DNA of 14,014 bases, from contig JAETTR010000015.1 of the NCBI GenBank assembly GCA_021768985.1, positions 1 to 14,014 on the forward strand. Direction: 5' to 3'. This stretch comes from Bacillota bacterium (lineage in GTDB: Bacteria; Bacillota; Clostridia; Christensenellales; Borkfalkiaceae). The position numbers and the translations under genes are program-made. The notes below the pieces were generated by a model that saw only the letters and a list, made by a program, of their open reading frames with translations, ran no database searches and was not told the origin of the DNA. Positions 1-5,870 of this stretch are shown here, in pieces (positions within the stretch are counted from its first letter, which is position 1; the number at the start of each line of letters is the position of its first letter).

Positions 1-141
1 GTCCGGTTCATCGTCCTCTTCGTCCTTCTTCGTTCCTCCGCACGCCGAAAGCGCGCCCATGCCGAGCGTGAGCGACAGCGCGATCGAAAGCGCCGTAACG
101 GTGCGTTTTCTGCGGTTTCCTTTCAAAAAAAATTCAGCCAT
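1..141 (-). CDS. Lipoprotein, N-terminal fragment (gene runs off the left edge)
   Basis: Reading leftwards from an ATG at 141, 47 codons are open to the window edge. The peptide has a basic start (KGNRRKR, residues 7-13), a hydrophobic stretch of about 18 residues and a lipobox LSAC at residues 31-34. A very acidic linker (KKDEEDDEPD) follows. This is the classic signal peptidase II lipoprotein signal, so the product should be lipid-anchored at Cys34 on the outer face of the membrane. AAGGAAG lies a few bases upstream of the ATG as a ribosome site. The functional domain lies outside the window. Clostridial substrate-binding proteins and many anchored proteins begin this way, so no function is assigned. 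It is transcribed divergently from the TSUP pair. Confidence 0.8.
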   Translation of the reverse strand, partial: MAEFFLKGNRRKRTVTALSIALSLTLGMGALSACGGTKKDEEDDEPD

Positions 142-222
142 AAGTCTTCCTTGTTTTACGGGCGGCATACGAATGCGTGTATTGCGCCCGTTGAGTTTTT
201 TGTAGCGATACTTCTCTATTTT

Positions 223-250
223 AATATAAAACGTTCGGATACGCAAGCAA
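223..250 (-). promoter_or_regulatory. Possible promoter for the divergent lipoprotein gene
   Basis: On the - strand, TTGCTT (250-245) and TATATT (228-223) are 16 bases apart, in the AT-rich part of the 183-base divergent spacer. The match to sigma-A consensus is moderate. No convincing promoter for the rightward TSUP pair was found, although TTGAGT at 191-196 could be a -35 with a poorly matched -10. Confidence 0.3.
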
Positions 251-324
251 TTCCGCGTGAAATCCGAAAAAAAGGTAAATTTTTTTCCGTTTATCACAAA
301 CTCCATTTGGATAAGGAGAGGAAT

Positions 325-678
325 ATGCACAAGTTTTTTCGGTATGCGGGCGGCGGCGCGCTCACGGGTACGGCGAACGGATTGTTCGGGGGCGGCGGAG
401 GCATGATCGCCGTGCCCGTTCTCGAACGCGCGGCGTTTCTTCCCGCCAACCGGGCGCACGCGACGGCGATCGCGGTCATTCTTCCCGCCTGCGTGGTGAG
501 CGGCGCGGTGTATCTCTGGTTCGGGCTGGTGCCGCTCGCGATCTTTTTGCCCGTCGCGATCGGCGTGTTTCTGGGCGGAATCGTCGGCGCGCGCATTCTG
601 CCGTCCGTTTCGGCGTCCTCCGTCACCTTTCTGTTCGCCGCGCTCATGCTCGCCGCGGGTATCAGGCTGGTGCTGTAA
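325..678 (+). CDS. TSUP (TauE/SafE, DUF81) family permease, first half
   Basis: A membrane protein of 117 aa. The Gly-rich motif near the N-terminus (GGGALTGTANGLFGGGGG) followed by MIAVPVL is the repeat signature of the TauE/SafE anion exporter family, and three to four hydrophobic helices follow. Usual TSUP proteins are about 250 aa and carry two copies of this repeat; this gene encodes only one. The frame is open upstream to 151, but ATG 325 is chosen because AAGGAGAGG sits just before it (313-321) and the upstream translation is not family-like. Its stop shares one base with the next start (TAATG), so the two halves should be translated together and probably associate in the membrane. The substrate is unknown; family members move sulfite, sulfonates or other small organic anions. 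Confidence 0.85.
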   Translation: MHKFFRYAGGGALTGTANGLFGGGGGMIAVPVLERAAFLPANRAHATAIAVILPACVVSGAVYLWFGLVPLAIFLPVAIGVFLGGIVGARILPSVSASSVTFLFAALMLAAGIRLVL

Positions 679-1082
679 TGGCGTTTATCGTATTCATGCT
701 GTGCGGGTTCGCGGGCGGGGTGCTCGGCGGAATGGGCATGGGCGGCGGCACGGCGCTCATTCCGTTGCTTACGATCTTTTGCGGCGTGGAGCAGAGCGCG
801 GCGCAGGGGATCAATCTGCTTGCTTTCCTGCCCATGGCGGGCATCGCGCTCGGCATTCACGCAAAGAACGGATTGCTCGCAAAGGACGGGCTCCTGCCGC
901 TGATTCTGCCCGCGCTCGTGTTCTCGGTGCTCGGGTCGCTGCTCGCGGCGTATCTGCCCGCGGGGGCGCTGAAAAAGGGGTTCGGCGTCTTTCTCGTCGC
1001 GCTTTCCTTTTTACAGTTCAAGTCGGCGCTCGATTGCAGGAAAAGGGAGCAAAAGGTCGGAAAAGCGGAAATTTCGTCATAA
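678..1082 (+). CDS. TSUP (TauE/SafE, DUF81) family permease, second half
   Basis: A membrane protein of 134 aa that repeats the same signature as its neighbour (GFAGGVLGGMGMGGG, then ALIPLL). About four hydrophobic segments follow, then a basic, Lys/Arg-rich cytoplasmic tail (residues 118-134). The start overlaps the stop of the first half by one base, indicating translational coupling. Together the two genes cover one full-length TSUP transporter. Neither half looks like a decay product: each has its own start, the junction is a coupling overlap rather than a frameshift, and the Gly motifs are intact. No clear GC-rich terminator follows; only a T-rich run at 1084-1090. Confidence 0.85.
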   Translation: MAFIVFMLCGFAGGVLGGMGMGGGTALIPLLTIFCGVEQSAAQGINLLAFLPMAGIALGIHAKNGLLAKDGLLPLILPALVFSVLGSLLAAYLPAGALKKGFGVFLVALSFLQFKSALDCRKREQKVGKAEISS

Positions 1083-1120
1083 ATTTTTTTAAAAATCGCC
1101 AATTATTTTTCAAAAGGGTA

Positions 1121-1149
1121 TGGACAAATCGGTTTTCCCGTGGTAAAAT
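1121..1149 (+). promoter_or_regulatory. Promoter for the ppx-maf-mreB-like run
   Basis: TGGACA (1121-1126) and TAAAAT (1144-1149) are separated by 17 bases, a good sigma-A match in an otherwise non-coding AT-rich spacer. A second AT-rich hexamer, TATAAA, lies a few bases downstream at 1154-1159. The start codon at 1245 would leave an untranslated leader of about 90 bases with no recognised structure. Confidence 0.6.
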
Positions 1150-1244
1150 AGTGTATAAAATAGGGGAAAATATGGGTTTGCATTTCTACGCCGTCGCGGC
1201 AAGGGAGCCGGGCGGGCGAATAATATACGGAAGGAACAGAAAAA

Positions 1245-2759
1245 ATGGAAAAAATTGGGATTATCGATTTGGGCTCGAATTCCGCGCGGCTCGTGATCGT
1301 CGAACTGATCGGCGACGGGCACTTCATGGTCGTGGACGAGCTGAAGGAGAGCGTGCGGCTCGGGCAGGATATGGACCGCGACGGGTTTTTAAAGCCCCAG
1401 CGGGTGGCGGAAACGATTAAAACGCTGAAAATGTTCAAGCGCCTTTGCGACGCGAGCGGAGTGGAACGGATTATTTCGGTGGCGACGGCGGCGGTGCGCC
1501 GCGCCAAAAATCAGCGGTCTTTCCTCGACGAGATTCAGGCGACCTGCGGGATCCGCGTGTCGGTGCTCTCCGAAGAGGAGGAGGCGACGCTCGTTTACCG
1601 CGGAGTCATTAACTCGATGGACATGCCCAAGGGGCTGATTCTCGAAATCGGCGGCGGAAGTACGAAAGTGATCTATTACAACCGCCGTTGTATTTTGCAC
1701 TACGCGACGCTTGCGTTCGGCGCGGTCACGCTGACCGATTTGTTCAACGACGAGGGCGTATCTCCCAAGGAACAGACGGAGCGGATCGAAGAGTTCTTCA
1801 CGGAACAGTTCAAAAAGGTGGAATGGCTCGAAGAGGTCGATCCGGACACCCCGCTGATCGGCGTGGGCGGGTCCTTCCGCAATCTCTATAAAATTCACAA
1901 GATCGTGCGCAAATACCCCCTCAACGTGGTGCACAACTACACGTTCGCAACCGAGGATTTCCGCTCGATTTACGAGATGGTGCGCGTTCTGGACGTGGAA
2001 AAGCGCAAGCGGATCCGCGGGCTTTCGCCCGCCCGCGCGGACATCATGCCCGCCGCGCTCGCCATCATCAAATCGTTCACCGATTACATGCACATCGAAT
2101 CGTTCACGATCGGCGGTTGCGGACTTCGGGAGGGGATCATGTTCAATCAGGCGATCCCGCTCACCCTCGAACGCCCGATTTCCGACGTCATGAGCTATTC
2201 CCTCGCCACCCTCGTCCGTTACTACGGGTGCAATATGGCGCACGTCGAAAACGTGGTGCATCTCTCGATCCAGCTCTTCAAACAGCTCCGCGTTCTGCAT
2301 AAATTCCCGCGCATCTACTTGAAGGTGCTGAAAATTGCGGCGAGTCTGCACGACTGCGGCTTGCAGGTGCGCTACTACAACAACCAGAAGCACAGTCGCT
2401 ATATGATTCTGAATTCGGCGATCTACGGCGCGTCTCACCGCGAAATCGTGTTGGCGGCGTTCGTCGCGGGGTGCCACCGCAAGGAGGATCTGTCTCCCGC
2501 CGACTGGGCGAAGTACAAGGATATCGTGTCCGATGAGGACATCGACGTCGTGCGCAAGCTCGGCGTGCTGCTCCGCATCGGCGAGGCGCTGGACAGAAGC
2601 GGGCAGGGCGTCATCAAGGGCATCAACTGCGACGTGCTGGGTGATTCCGTGATCATGAAAACGGAGCTCGCGGGCGACGCCGCGCTCGAGATTCGTCAGG
2701 CAATGGCGGCGGGCGGCGAATTCAAGCGCGCGTTCAAAAAGAATCTGGAAATTCTTTGA
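1245..2759 (+). CDS. Ppx/GppA family phosphatase with C-terminal HD-like domain
   Basis: A 504-aa cytoplasmic enzyme of the exopolyphosphatase / guanosine pentaphosphatase family, which removes terminal phosphate from polyphosphate or pppGpp. The ASKHA fold motifs are clear: phosphate-1 loop IIDLGSNSARLVI (residues 6-18), VATAAVR (79-85), a Glu-rich segment SEEEEA (109-114) in the region of the catalytic Glu, phosphate-2 loop LEIGGGSTKVIY (133-144) and GVGGSFRNL (206-214). The C-terminal part has an HD-domain look, with H333, HD at 369-370 and H383. The length is normal for the two-domain form. GGAAGG upstream of ATG 1245 is the ribosome site. The stop overlaps the maf start by one base. Polyphosphate and pppGpp activities cannot be separated by sequence here, so no symbol is given. 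Confidence 0.9.
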   Translation: MEKIGIIDLGSNSARLVIVELIGDGHFMVVDELKESVRLGQDMDRDGFLKPQRVAETIKTLKMFKRLCDASGVERIISVATAAVRRAKNQRSFLDEIQATCGIRVSVLSEEEEATLVYRGVINSMDMPKGLILEIGGGSTKVIYYNRRCILHYATLAFGAVTLTDLFNDEGVSPKEQTERIEEFFTEQFKKVEWLEEVDPDTPLIGVGGSFRNLYKIHKIVRKYPLNVVHNYTFATEDFRSIYEMVRVLDVEKRKRIRGLSPARADIMPAALAIIKSFTDYMHIESFTIGGCGLREGIMFNQAIPLTLERPISDVMSYSLATLVRYYGCNMAHVENVVHLSIQLFKQLRVLHKFPRIYLKVLKIAASLHDCGLQVRYYNNQKHSRYMILNSAIYGASHREIVLAAFVAGCHRKEDLSPADWAKYKDIVSDEDIDVVRKLGVLLRIGEALDRSGQGVIKGINCDVLGDSVIMKTELAGDAALEIRQAMAAGGEFKRAFKKNLEIL

Positions 2760-3313
2760 TGCAAAACAAGCTGATTCTTGCAAGCGCTTCTCCGCGCAGA
2801 CGGGAACTGCTTGCGCAAATTACGACTGATTTTACGGTGGAGCCCTCTATGTTCGAGGAACGGGCAAGAGGGCTTTCCGCATACGAAACGGCGGAATATT
2901 TTGCCTGCGAAAAGGCGAAAGAGGTATTCTCGCGCTTCCCCGACGCGGTCGTGCTCGGCGCGGACACCGTGGTTTCGCTCGAAGGGCGGATTCTCGGCAA
3001 GCCGAAGGACGGGGCGGACGCAAAGGAAATGCTCCGCGCGTTGAGCGGACGGACGCATTCGGTGTTCACGGGCGTGTGCGTGCTTGCGCGCGGGATTCGG
3101 AGATCCGCCGTCGCGGAGACGAAGGTGGCGTTTTTCCCGCTCGGCGAGGAGCTGATCGCGCGGTACGTCGCGAGCGGGCTTCCCATGGACAAAGCGGGCG
3201 CGTACGGAATTCAGGACGGCTTTCCGCTCGTCAGATCGTACGAAGGCGGTTACGAAAACGTGGTCGGTCTGCCTGTGGAGACGGTGCGGGAATTGTTGAA
3301 CGGAATCCTCTGA
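2759..3313 (+). CDS. maf: Maf family nucleoside triphosphate pyrophosphatase
   Basis: A 184-aa Maf/YhdE-type enzyme that hydrolyses non-canonical or surplus nucleoside triphosphates (family substrates include dTTP, UTP and m5UTP) to monophosphate and PPi. Family motifs in order: LILASASPRRRELL (residues 5-18), VLGADTVV (65-72) with the catalytic Asp, GKPKD (80-84), LSGRTHSVFTGV (95-106), DKAGAYGIQ (144-152) and GLPVETV (170-176). ATG 2759 overlaps the ppx stop by one base, so translation is coupled; an in-frame TTG at 2756 is possible but less likely. An MreB-like gene follows after 21 bases. The maf-mreB order echoes the Bacillus maf-radC-mreBCD cluster, so a link to growth or division is plausible. 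Confidence 0.92.
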   Translation: MQNKLILASASPRRRELLAQITTDFTVEPSMFEERARGLSAYETAEYFACEKAKEVFSRFPDAVVLGADTVVSLEGRILGKPKDGADAKEMLRALSGRTHSVFTGVCVLARGIRRSAVAETKVAFFPLGEELIARYVASGLPMDKAGAYGIQDGFPLVRSYEGGYENVVGLPVETVRELLNGIL

Positions 3314-3334
3314 AACACAATTTAGGAGTTACAA

Positions 3335-4318
3335 ATGCTGAAACTTGCGATCGACGTGGGTACGTCGGTAACGAAAATTTACAGAATCGGGAGCGGGATC
3401 GTGTTCGCCGAGGCGACTTGCGTCACCGTGCAGAAGGATACGGGAGAGATCCGCGCCTTCGGCAACGAGGCGAAGCGCTTGCTCGGCAAGACCGCCGATC
3501 TGACGGAGGTCGTGTTCCCCGTGTTCGAAGGGGAGATCGTGAACGAGCGTTGCATGGCGGCGTATCTCGAATATTGCCTGGGTAAAATCGTGCGCCGCTC
3601 CTCGGTCGACGCGGTGTTCTGCGTTCCTTGCGCTTGCCCCGCTTCCTCCCGCGAGAAGTATTACCGCGTGGCGAAATCGGCGGGGATCGCCCGCATCGGC
3701 TTCGTCGAAGCGCCCTATCTTGCCGCGCTCGGGCAGGATATCCCGCTTTCGGAGTCCAATCCCGTGTTCGCGATCGATATCGGCGCGGGCAAAACCTCGT
3801 CCGCGGCGTTCTCGCTCGACGGAATGATCGCGGGTGTGACCATGAACGTGGGCGGGAACAATATGGACATTCATATCATCGACCATATCGCCGAAAATTT
3901 CAATCTGAAAATCGGCGCGCTCACGAGCGAAAAGCTCAAAAATTCCGTAGGCAGTCTGATCGCCAACGACAATCAGAGCATGATCGTAAACGGTCGGGAC
4001 GTCGCGACGGGCAAACCGCGCTCCGTCGCCGTCTGTTCGGAGGATATTCTCTTCCCGATCCGCATTTACGTGGATAAAATCATCGAATACGCCGAGCTGC
4101 TGTTGCAAAAGCTGCCCGCCGAGGTTTCGGCGGCGATGTGCAAAAACGGTGTGATCCTCTCGGGCGGGGTGTGCAATCTCGCGGGCTTTGCCGATTATAT
4201 TTCGGATAAGCTGCAAATGGACGCGCTCGCCGTGGGCGATCCGCAGATGTCCGTCGTGCTGGGCGGCGGCAGAGCGATCGGGAACGATTCTCTGCTCCGT
4301 CGGATTCAGATGGAGTAA
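3335..4318 (+). CDS. MreB/Mbl-family bacterial actin, divergent
   Basis: A 327-aa ATPase of the actin/Hsp70 fold, closest by motif to MreB, which forms membrane-bound filaments guiding wall synthesis. Visible motifs are phosphate-1 AIDVGTSVTKIY (residues 5-16), the MreB-type GNEAKRLLGKT (43-53), a catalytic-Glu region EAPYLAALG (125-133; canonical MreB has EPxAAAxG), phosphate-2 AIDIGAGKTS (146-155), VGGNNMDIHIIDHIAENFNLKIG (172-194) and the adenosine motif GVILSGGVCNLAGF (272-285). Deviations from canonical MreB include DVGTSV for D[LF]GTAN, Ala in place of Gly in phosphate-2, and a CVPCAC cluster (96-101). No mreC or mreD follows; the next unit is the pheST leader. A good TAGGAG ribosome site precedes ATG 3335. 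It may be a specialised paralogue rather than the main MreB. Confidence 0.8.
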   Translation: MLKLAIDVGTSVTKIYRIGSGIVFAEATCVTVQKDTGEIRAFGNEAKRLLGKTADLTEVVFPVFEGEIVNERCMAAYLEYCLGKIVRRSSVDAVFCVPCACPASSREKYYRVAKSAGIARIGFVEAPYLAALGQDIPLSESNPVFAIDIGAGKTSSAAFSLDGMIAGVTMNVGGNNMDIHIIDHIAENFNLKIGALTSEKLKNSVGSLIANDNQSMIVNGRDVATGKPRSVAVCSEDILFPIRIYVDKIIEYAELLLQKLPAEVSAAMCKNGVILSGGVCNLAGFADYISDKLQMDALAVGDPQMSVVLGGGRAIGNDSLLRRIQME

Positions 4319-4343
4319 ACGGATTTTCAGACCGAAATCGTTT
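4318..4343 (+). terminator. Weak possible terminator after the mreB-like gene
   Basis: ACG-G-ATTT and AAATCGT can form a seven-pair stem with one bulged G and a loop of about eight bases, followed by only TTT. It overlaps the -35 box of the next promoter. It may reduce read-through into the T-box leader, but it is not a strong terminator. Confidence 0.25.
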
Positions 4344-4370
4344 GACATTTTCAAAAAAGAAGGCTATAAT
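4342..4370 (+). promoter_or_regulatory. Consensus sigma-A promoter of the pheST T-box operon
   Basis: TTGACA (4342-4347) and TATAAT (4365-4370) are exact consensus hexamers with the optimal 17-base spacer. Transcription should start near 4377. A constitutive promoter of this strength is typical of operons controlled by attenuation in the leader rather than at initiation. Confidence 0.92.
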
Positions 4371-4376
4371 AGCCGT

Positions 4377-4622
4377 AAATCAGGCGATCAAGCGGAACAG
4401 ACGCATTCGGAGCTTCCCCCCAGAGAGAAAAACCCGCAGGCTGAAAGGTTTTTCGGGAACGGAGTGCGGTATTCCCCCGCGAGCCGCCCGCCGAAACGAA
4501 CCTCAAGCGGAGCCGTATCCCTGCGTTAAAGGGCAATAAGGCGCACGGTTTGCGTGCGTGAATTCAGGTGGTACCGCGGAAATTTCCGCCCTGTGCTTAA
4601 CAAAAGCACGGGGCGGTTTTTT
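4377..4622 (+). ncRNA. T-box leader (riboswitch) controlling pheST
   Basis: This leader binds uncharged tRNA and lets transcription continue when charging is low. The T-box itself, AGGTGGTACCGCGG, lies at 4566-4579. Upstream, CAGAGAG followed by a GAAAAACC/GGTTTTTC stem around GCAGGCTGAAA fits the stem I distal region. The GGCGCAC...GTGCGTG stretch just before the T-box is also typical. The antiterminator would pair AGGTGG with CCGCCCT, in competition with the terminator at 4586-4622. A TTC at 4472-4474 in GGTATTCCCCC is the likely Phe specifier, consistent with pheS and pheT downstream. I could not fold stem I fully, so the specifier is less certain than the T-box call. Confidence 0.93.
4586..4622 (+). 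terminator. T-box-regulated intrinsic terminator
   Basis: CCGCCCTGTGCTT (4586-4598) pairs with AAGCACGGGGCGG (4604-4616) around the loop AACAA, with a single U-G wobble, followed by six T. The 5' arm contains the CCGCCCT that the T-box antiterminator also needs, so the two structures exclude each other. Confidence 0.93.
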
Positions 4623-4677
4623 ATTCAAGAAATTCTTTTATTCACGAAATTCTTTTCTGCGAAAAGAATTTCCGTGA
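4621..4677. repeat. 17-bp tandem repeat plus near-perfect inverted repeat after the T-box terminator
   Basis: TTATTCAAGAAATTCTT (4621-4637) is followed directly by TTATTCACGAAATTCTT (4638-4654), one mismatch in 17. The second copy is also the left arm of a hairpin: TCACGAAATTCTTTTC (4642-4657), loop TGC, GAAAAGAATTTCCGTGA (4661-4677), fully paired apart from one bulged C. The first copy begins inside the T-tract of the T-box terminator. No run of T follows the hairpin, so it is not a simple second terminator on this strand. Confidence 0.75.
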
Positions 4678-4844
4678 GCTTGTAACTTTGTTGTTTCAAT
4701 TCGGTAGCAGGAGCGTGGAACCGTTCTATCCCAAGTCGGTAAGCCGTAAGTGTGCGGCAAATTGAGTCCCGCAGCGGAAGGCAACCTTCCTCGCGGAAAA
4801 GCTTGTAACCGGAAAATCGTAAAAAACCATATCGGAGGTTATAT
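4623..4844 (+). other. Extra leader segment between the T-box terminator and pheS
   Basis: About 220 bases separate the terminator from pheS, much more than a ribosome site needs. Apart from the tandem/inverted repeat at its left end, it holds a hairpin GGAAGG-CAA-CCTTCC (4776-4790) extended by CCGC/GCGG (4769-4772, 4793-4796). It also has a 10-base direct repeat AGCTTGTAAC (4677-4686 and 4800-4809) bracketing the middle. No convincing ORF on the + strand was found. The pheS ribosome site CGGAGGT sits at the right end (4833-4839). It could be a dispersed non-coding repeat, a small mobile remnant or a second RNA control element. Confidence 0.5.
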
Positions 4845-5864
4845 ATGGAAGATACCGAAAAGATCGTAGAAGAGGCGGTAAAGGAGGCGGAAGCCGCTTC
4901 GGACAGCCGCGCGCTGTACGAGGTAAAAATGAAATTCCTCGGGCGCACGGGCAAGGTGACCGCGCTTCTGAAAGGTATGCGCGAGATCGCCGCGGAGCTT
5001 CGCCCCGCGTTTGGCAAAAAGGTGAACGAGCTGCGCGAAGCGCTCGAAGCGAAATTCGCCGCGCGCGAAGAAAGCCTGAAACGCAAGGAGATGGAGGAGA
5101 AGCTCGCGGGCGAGAACCTCGACGTCACCATGCCGGGTCGCCGCCGCGCCGCGGGCGCGTTACACCCCGTCACGCGGGTGAAAAATCAGCTGATCGATAT
5201 CTTTGCGGGCATGGGCTTCGAGGTGTACGAGGGACCCGAAATCGAGAGCGATTATTATAATTTCACCGCGCTCAACACGCCCGCCGATCACCCCGCGCGG
5301 GATATGCAGGATACCTTTTACGTGACCGAAGAGTTTCTGCTCCGCACGCAGACGAGCGCGGGACAGATCCGCGTTATGGAACATAAAAAGCCGCCCATCA
5401 AGGTGCTCTCTCCCGGACGGGTGTTCCGTTCGGACGACGACGCGACCCATTCGCCCATGTTCCATCAGATGGAAGGGCTCGTCGTGGACAAGGGAATCAC
5501 GCTGTGCGACTTGCAGGGAATGCTCGACGAGTTCGCCCGCGTCATGTTCTCGGAGACGAGCAAGACCCGTCTGCGCCCCAGCTACTTCCCCTTTACCGAG
5601 CCTTCGGTCGAGGTGGACGTTTCGTGCGCGGCGTGCGGCGGAAAGGGCTGCTCGCTCTGCAAGGGCACGGGCTGGATCGAGGTGCTCGGCGCGGGTATGG
5701 TGAACCGGCGCGTGCTCGAAAACTGCGGAATCGATCCCGAAGAGTATACGGGCTTCGCCTTCGGCATGGGGATCGAGCGGATCGCCATGCTGAAATACGG
5801 CATCAACAACATCAAACTGCTCACCGAAAACGACGTGCGCTTCTTAAAACAGTTTCAGGAGTAA
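4845..5864 (+). CDS. pheS: Phenylalanine-tRNA ligase alpha subunit
   Basis: The 339-aa catalytic subunit of the (alpha-beta)2 class II enzyme that charges tRNA-Phe. The N-terminal 95 residues form the charged helical (coiled-coil) tRNA-binding arm. Class II motifs are in place: motif 1 region with DHPARDMQDTFYV (148-160), motif 2 VFRSDDDATHSPMFHQMEG (193-211) and motif 3 GFAFGMGIERIAMLKYGI (303-320). Four cysteines in a CxxC...CxxC arrangement (261, 264, 269, 272) lie before GTGWIEVLGAGMV, a variable but known insertion in bacterial PheS that may bind zinc. The start is fixed by the CGGAGGT ribosome site. pheT follows after six bases. Expression is controlled by the T-box leader. Confidence 0.97.
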   Translation: MEDTEKIVEEAVKEAEAASDSRALYEVKMKFLGRTGKVTALLKGMREIAAELRPAFGKKVNELREALEAKFAAREESLKRKEMEEKLAGENLDVTMPGRRRAAGALHPVTRVKNQLIDIFAGMGFEVYEGPEIESDYYNFTALNTPADHPARDMQDTFYVTEEFLLRTQTSAGQIRVMEHKKPPIKVLSPGRVFRSDDDATHSPMFHQMEGLVVDKGITLCDLQGMLDEFARVMFSETSKTRLRPSYFPFTEPSVEVDVSCAACGGKGCSLCKGTGWIEVLGAGMVNRRVLENCGIDPEEYTGFAFGMGIERIAMLKYGINNIKLLTENDVRFLKQFQE

Positions 5865-5870
5865 AAGAAT

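Noticed and set aside
1389..2783. Long open frame on the - strand opposite the Ppx/GppA gene
   Set aside because: It mirrors the GC-rich codon bias of the + strand gene, its translation is low-complexity His/Arg/Asp-rich, and the + strand frame has clear family motifs.
3329..4354. 341-codon - strand frame opposite the MreB-like gene
   Set aside because: Shadow frame with His/Arg-rich translation, no ribosome site and no family resemblance.
4188..4539. Open frames across the T-box leader
   Set aside because: The region is explained by a consensus promoter, T-box and terminator; the frames have no ribosome sites or protein-like features.
4625..5173. - strand frame covering the pheS leader and the pheS 5' end
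   Set aside because: Most of it is antisense to pheS; the leader part is better explained by repeats and hairpins. A protein origin cannot be excluded but is not supported.
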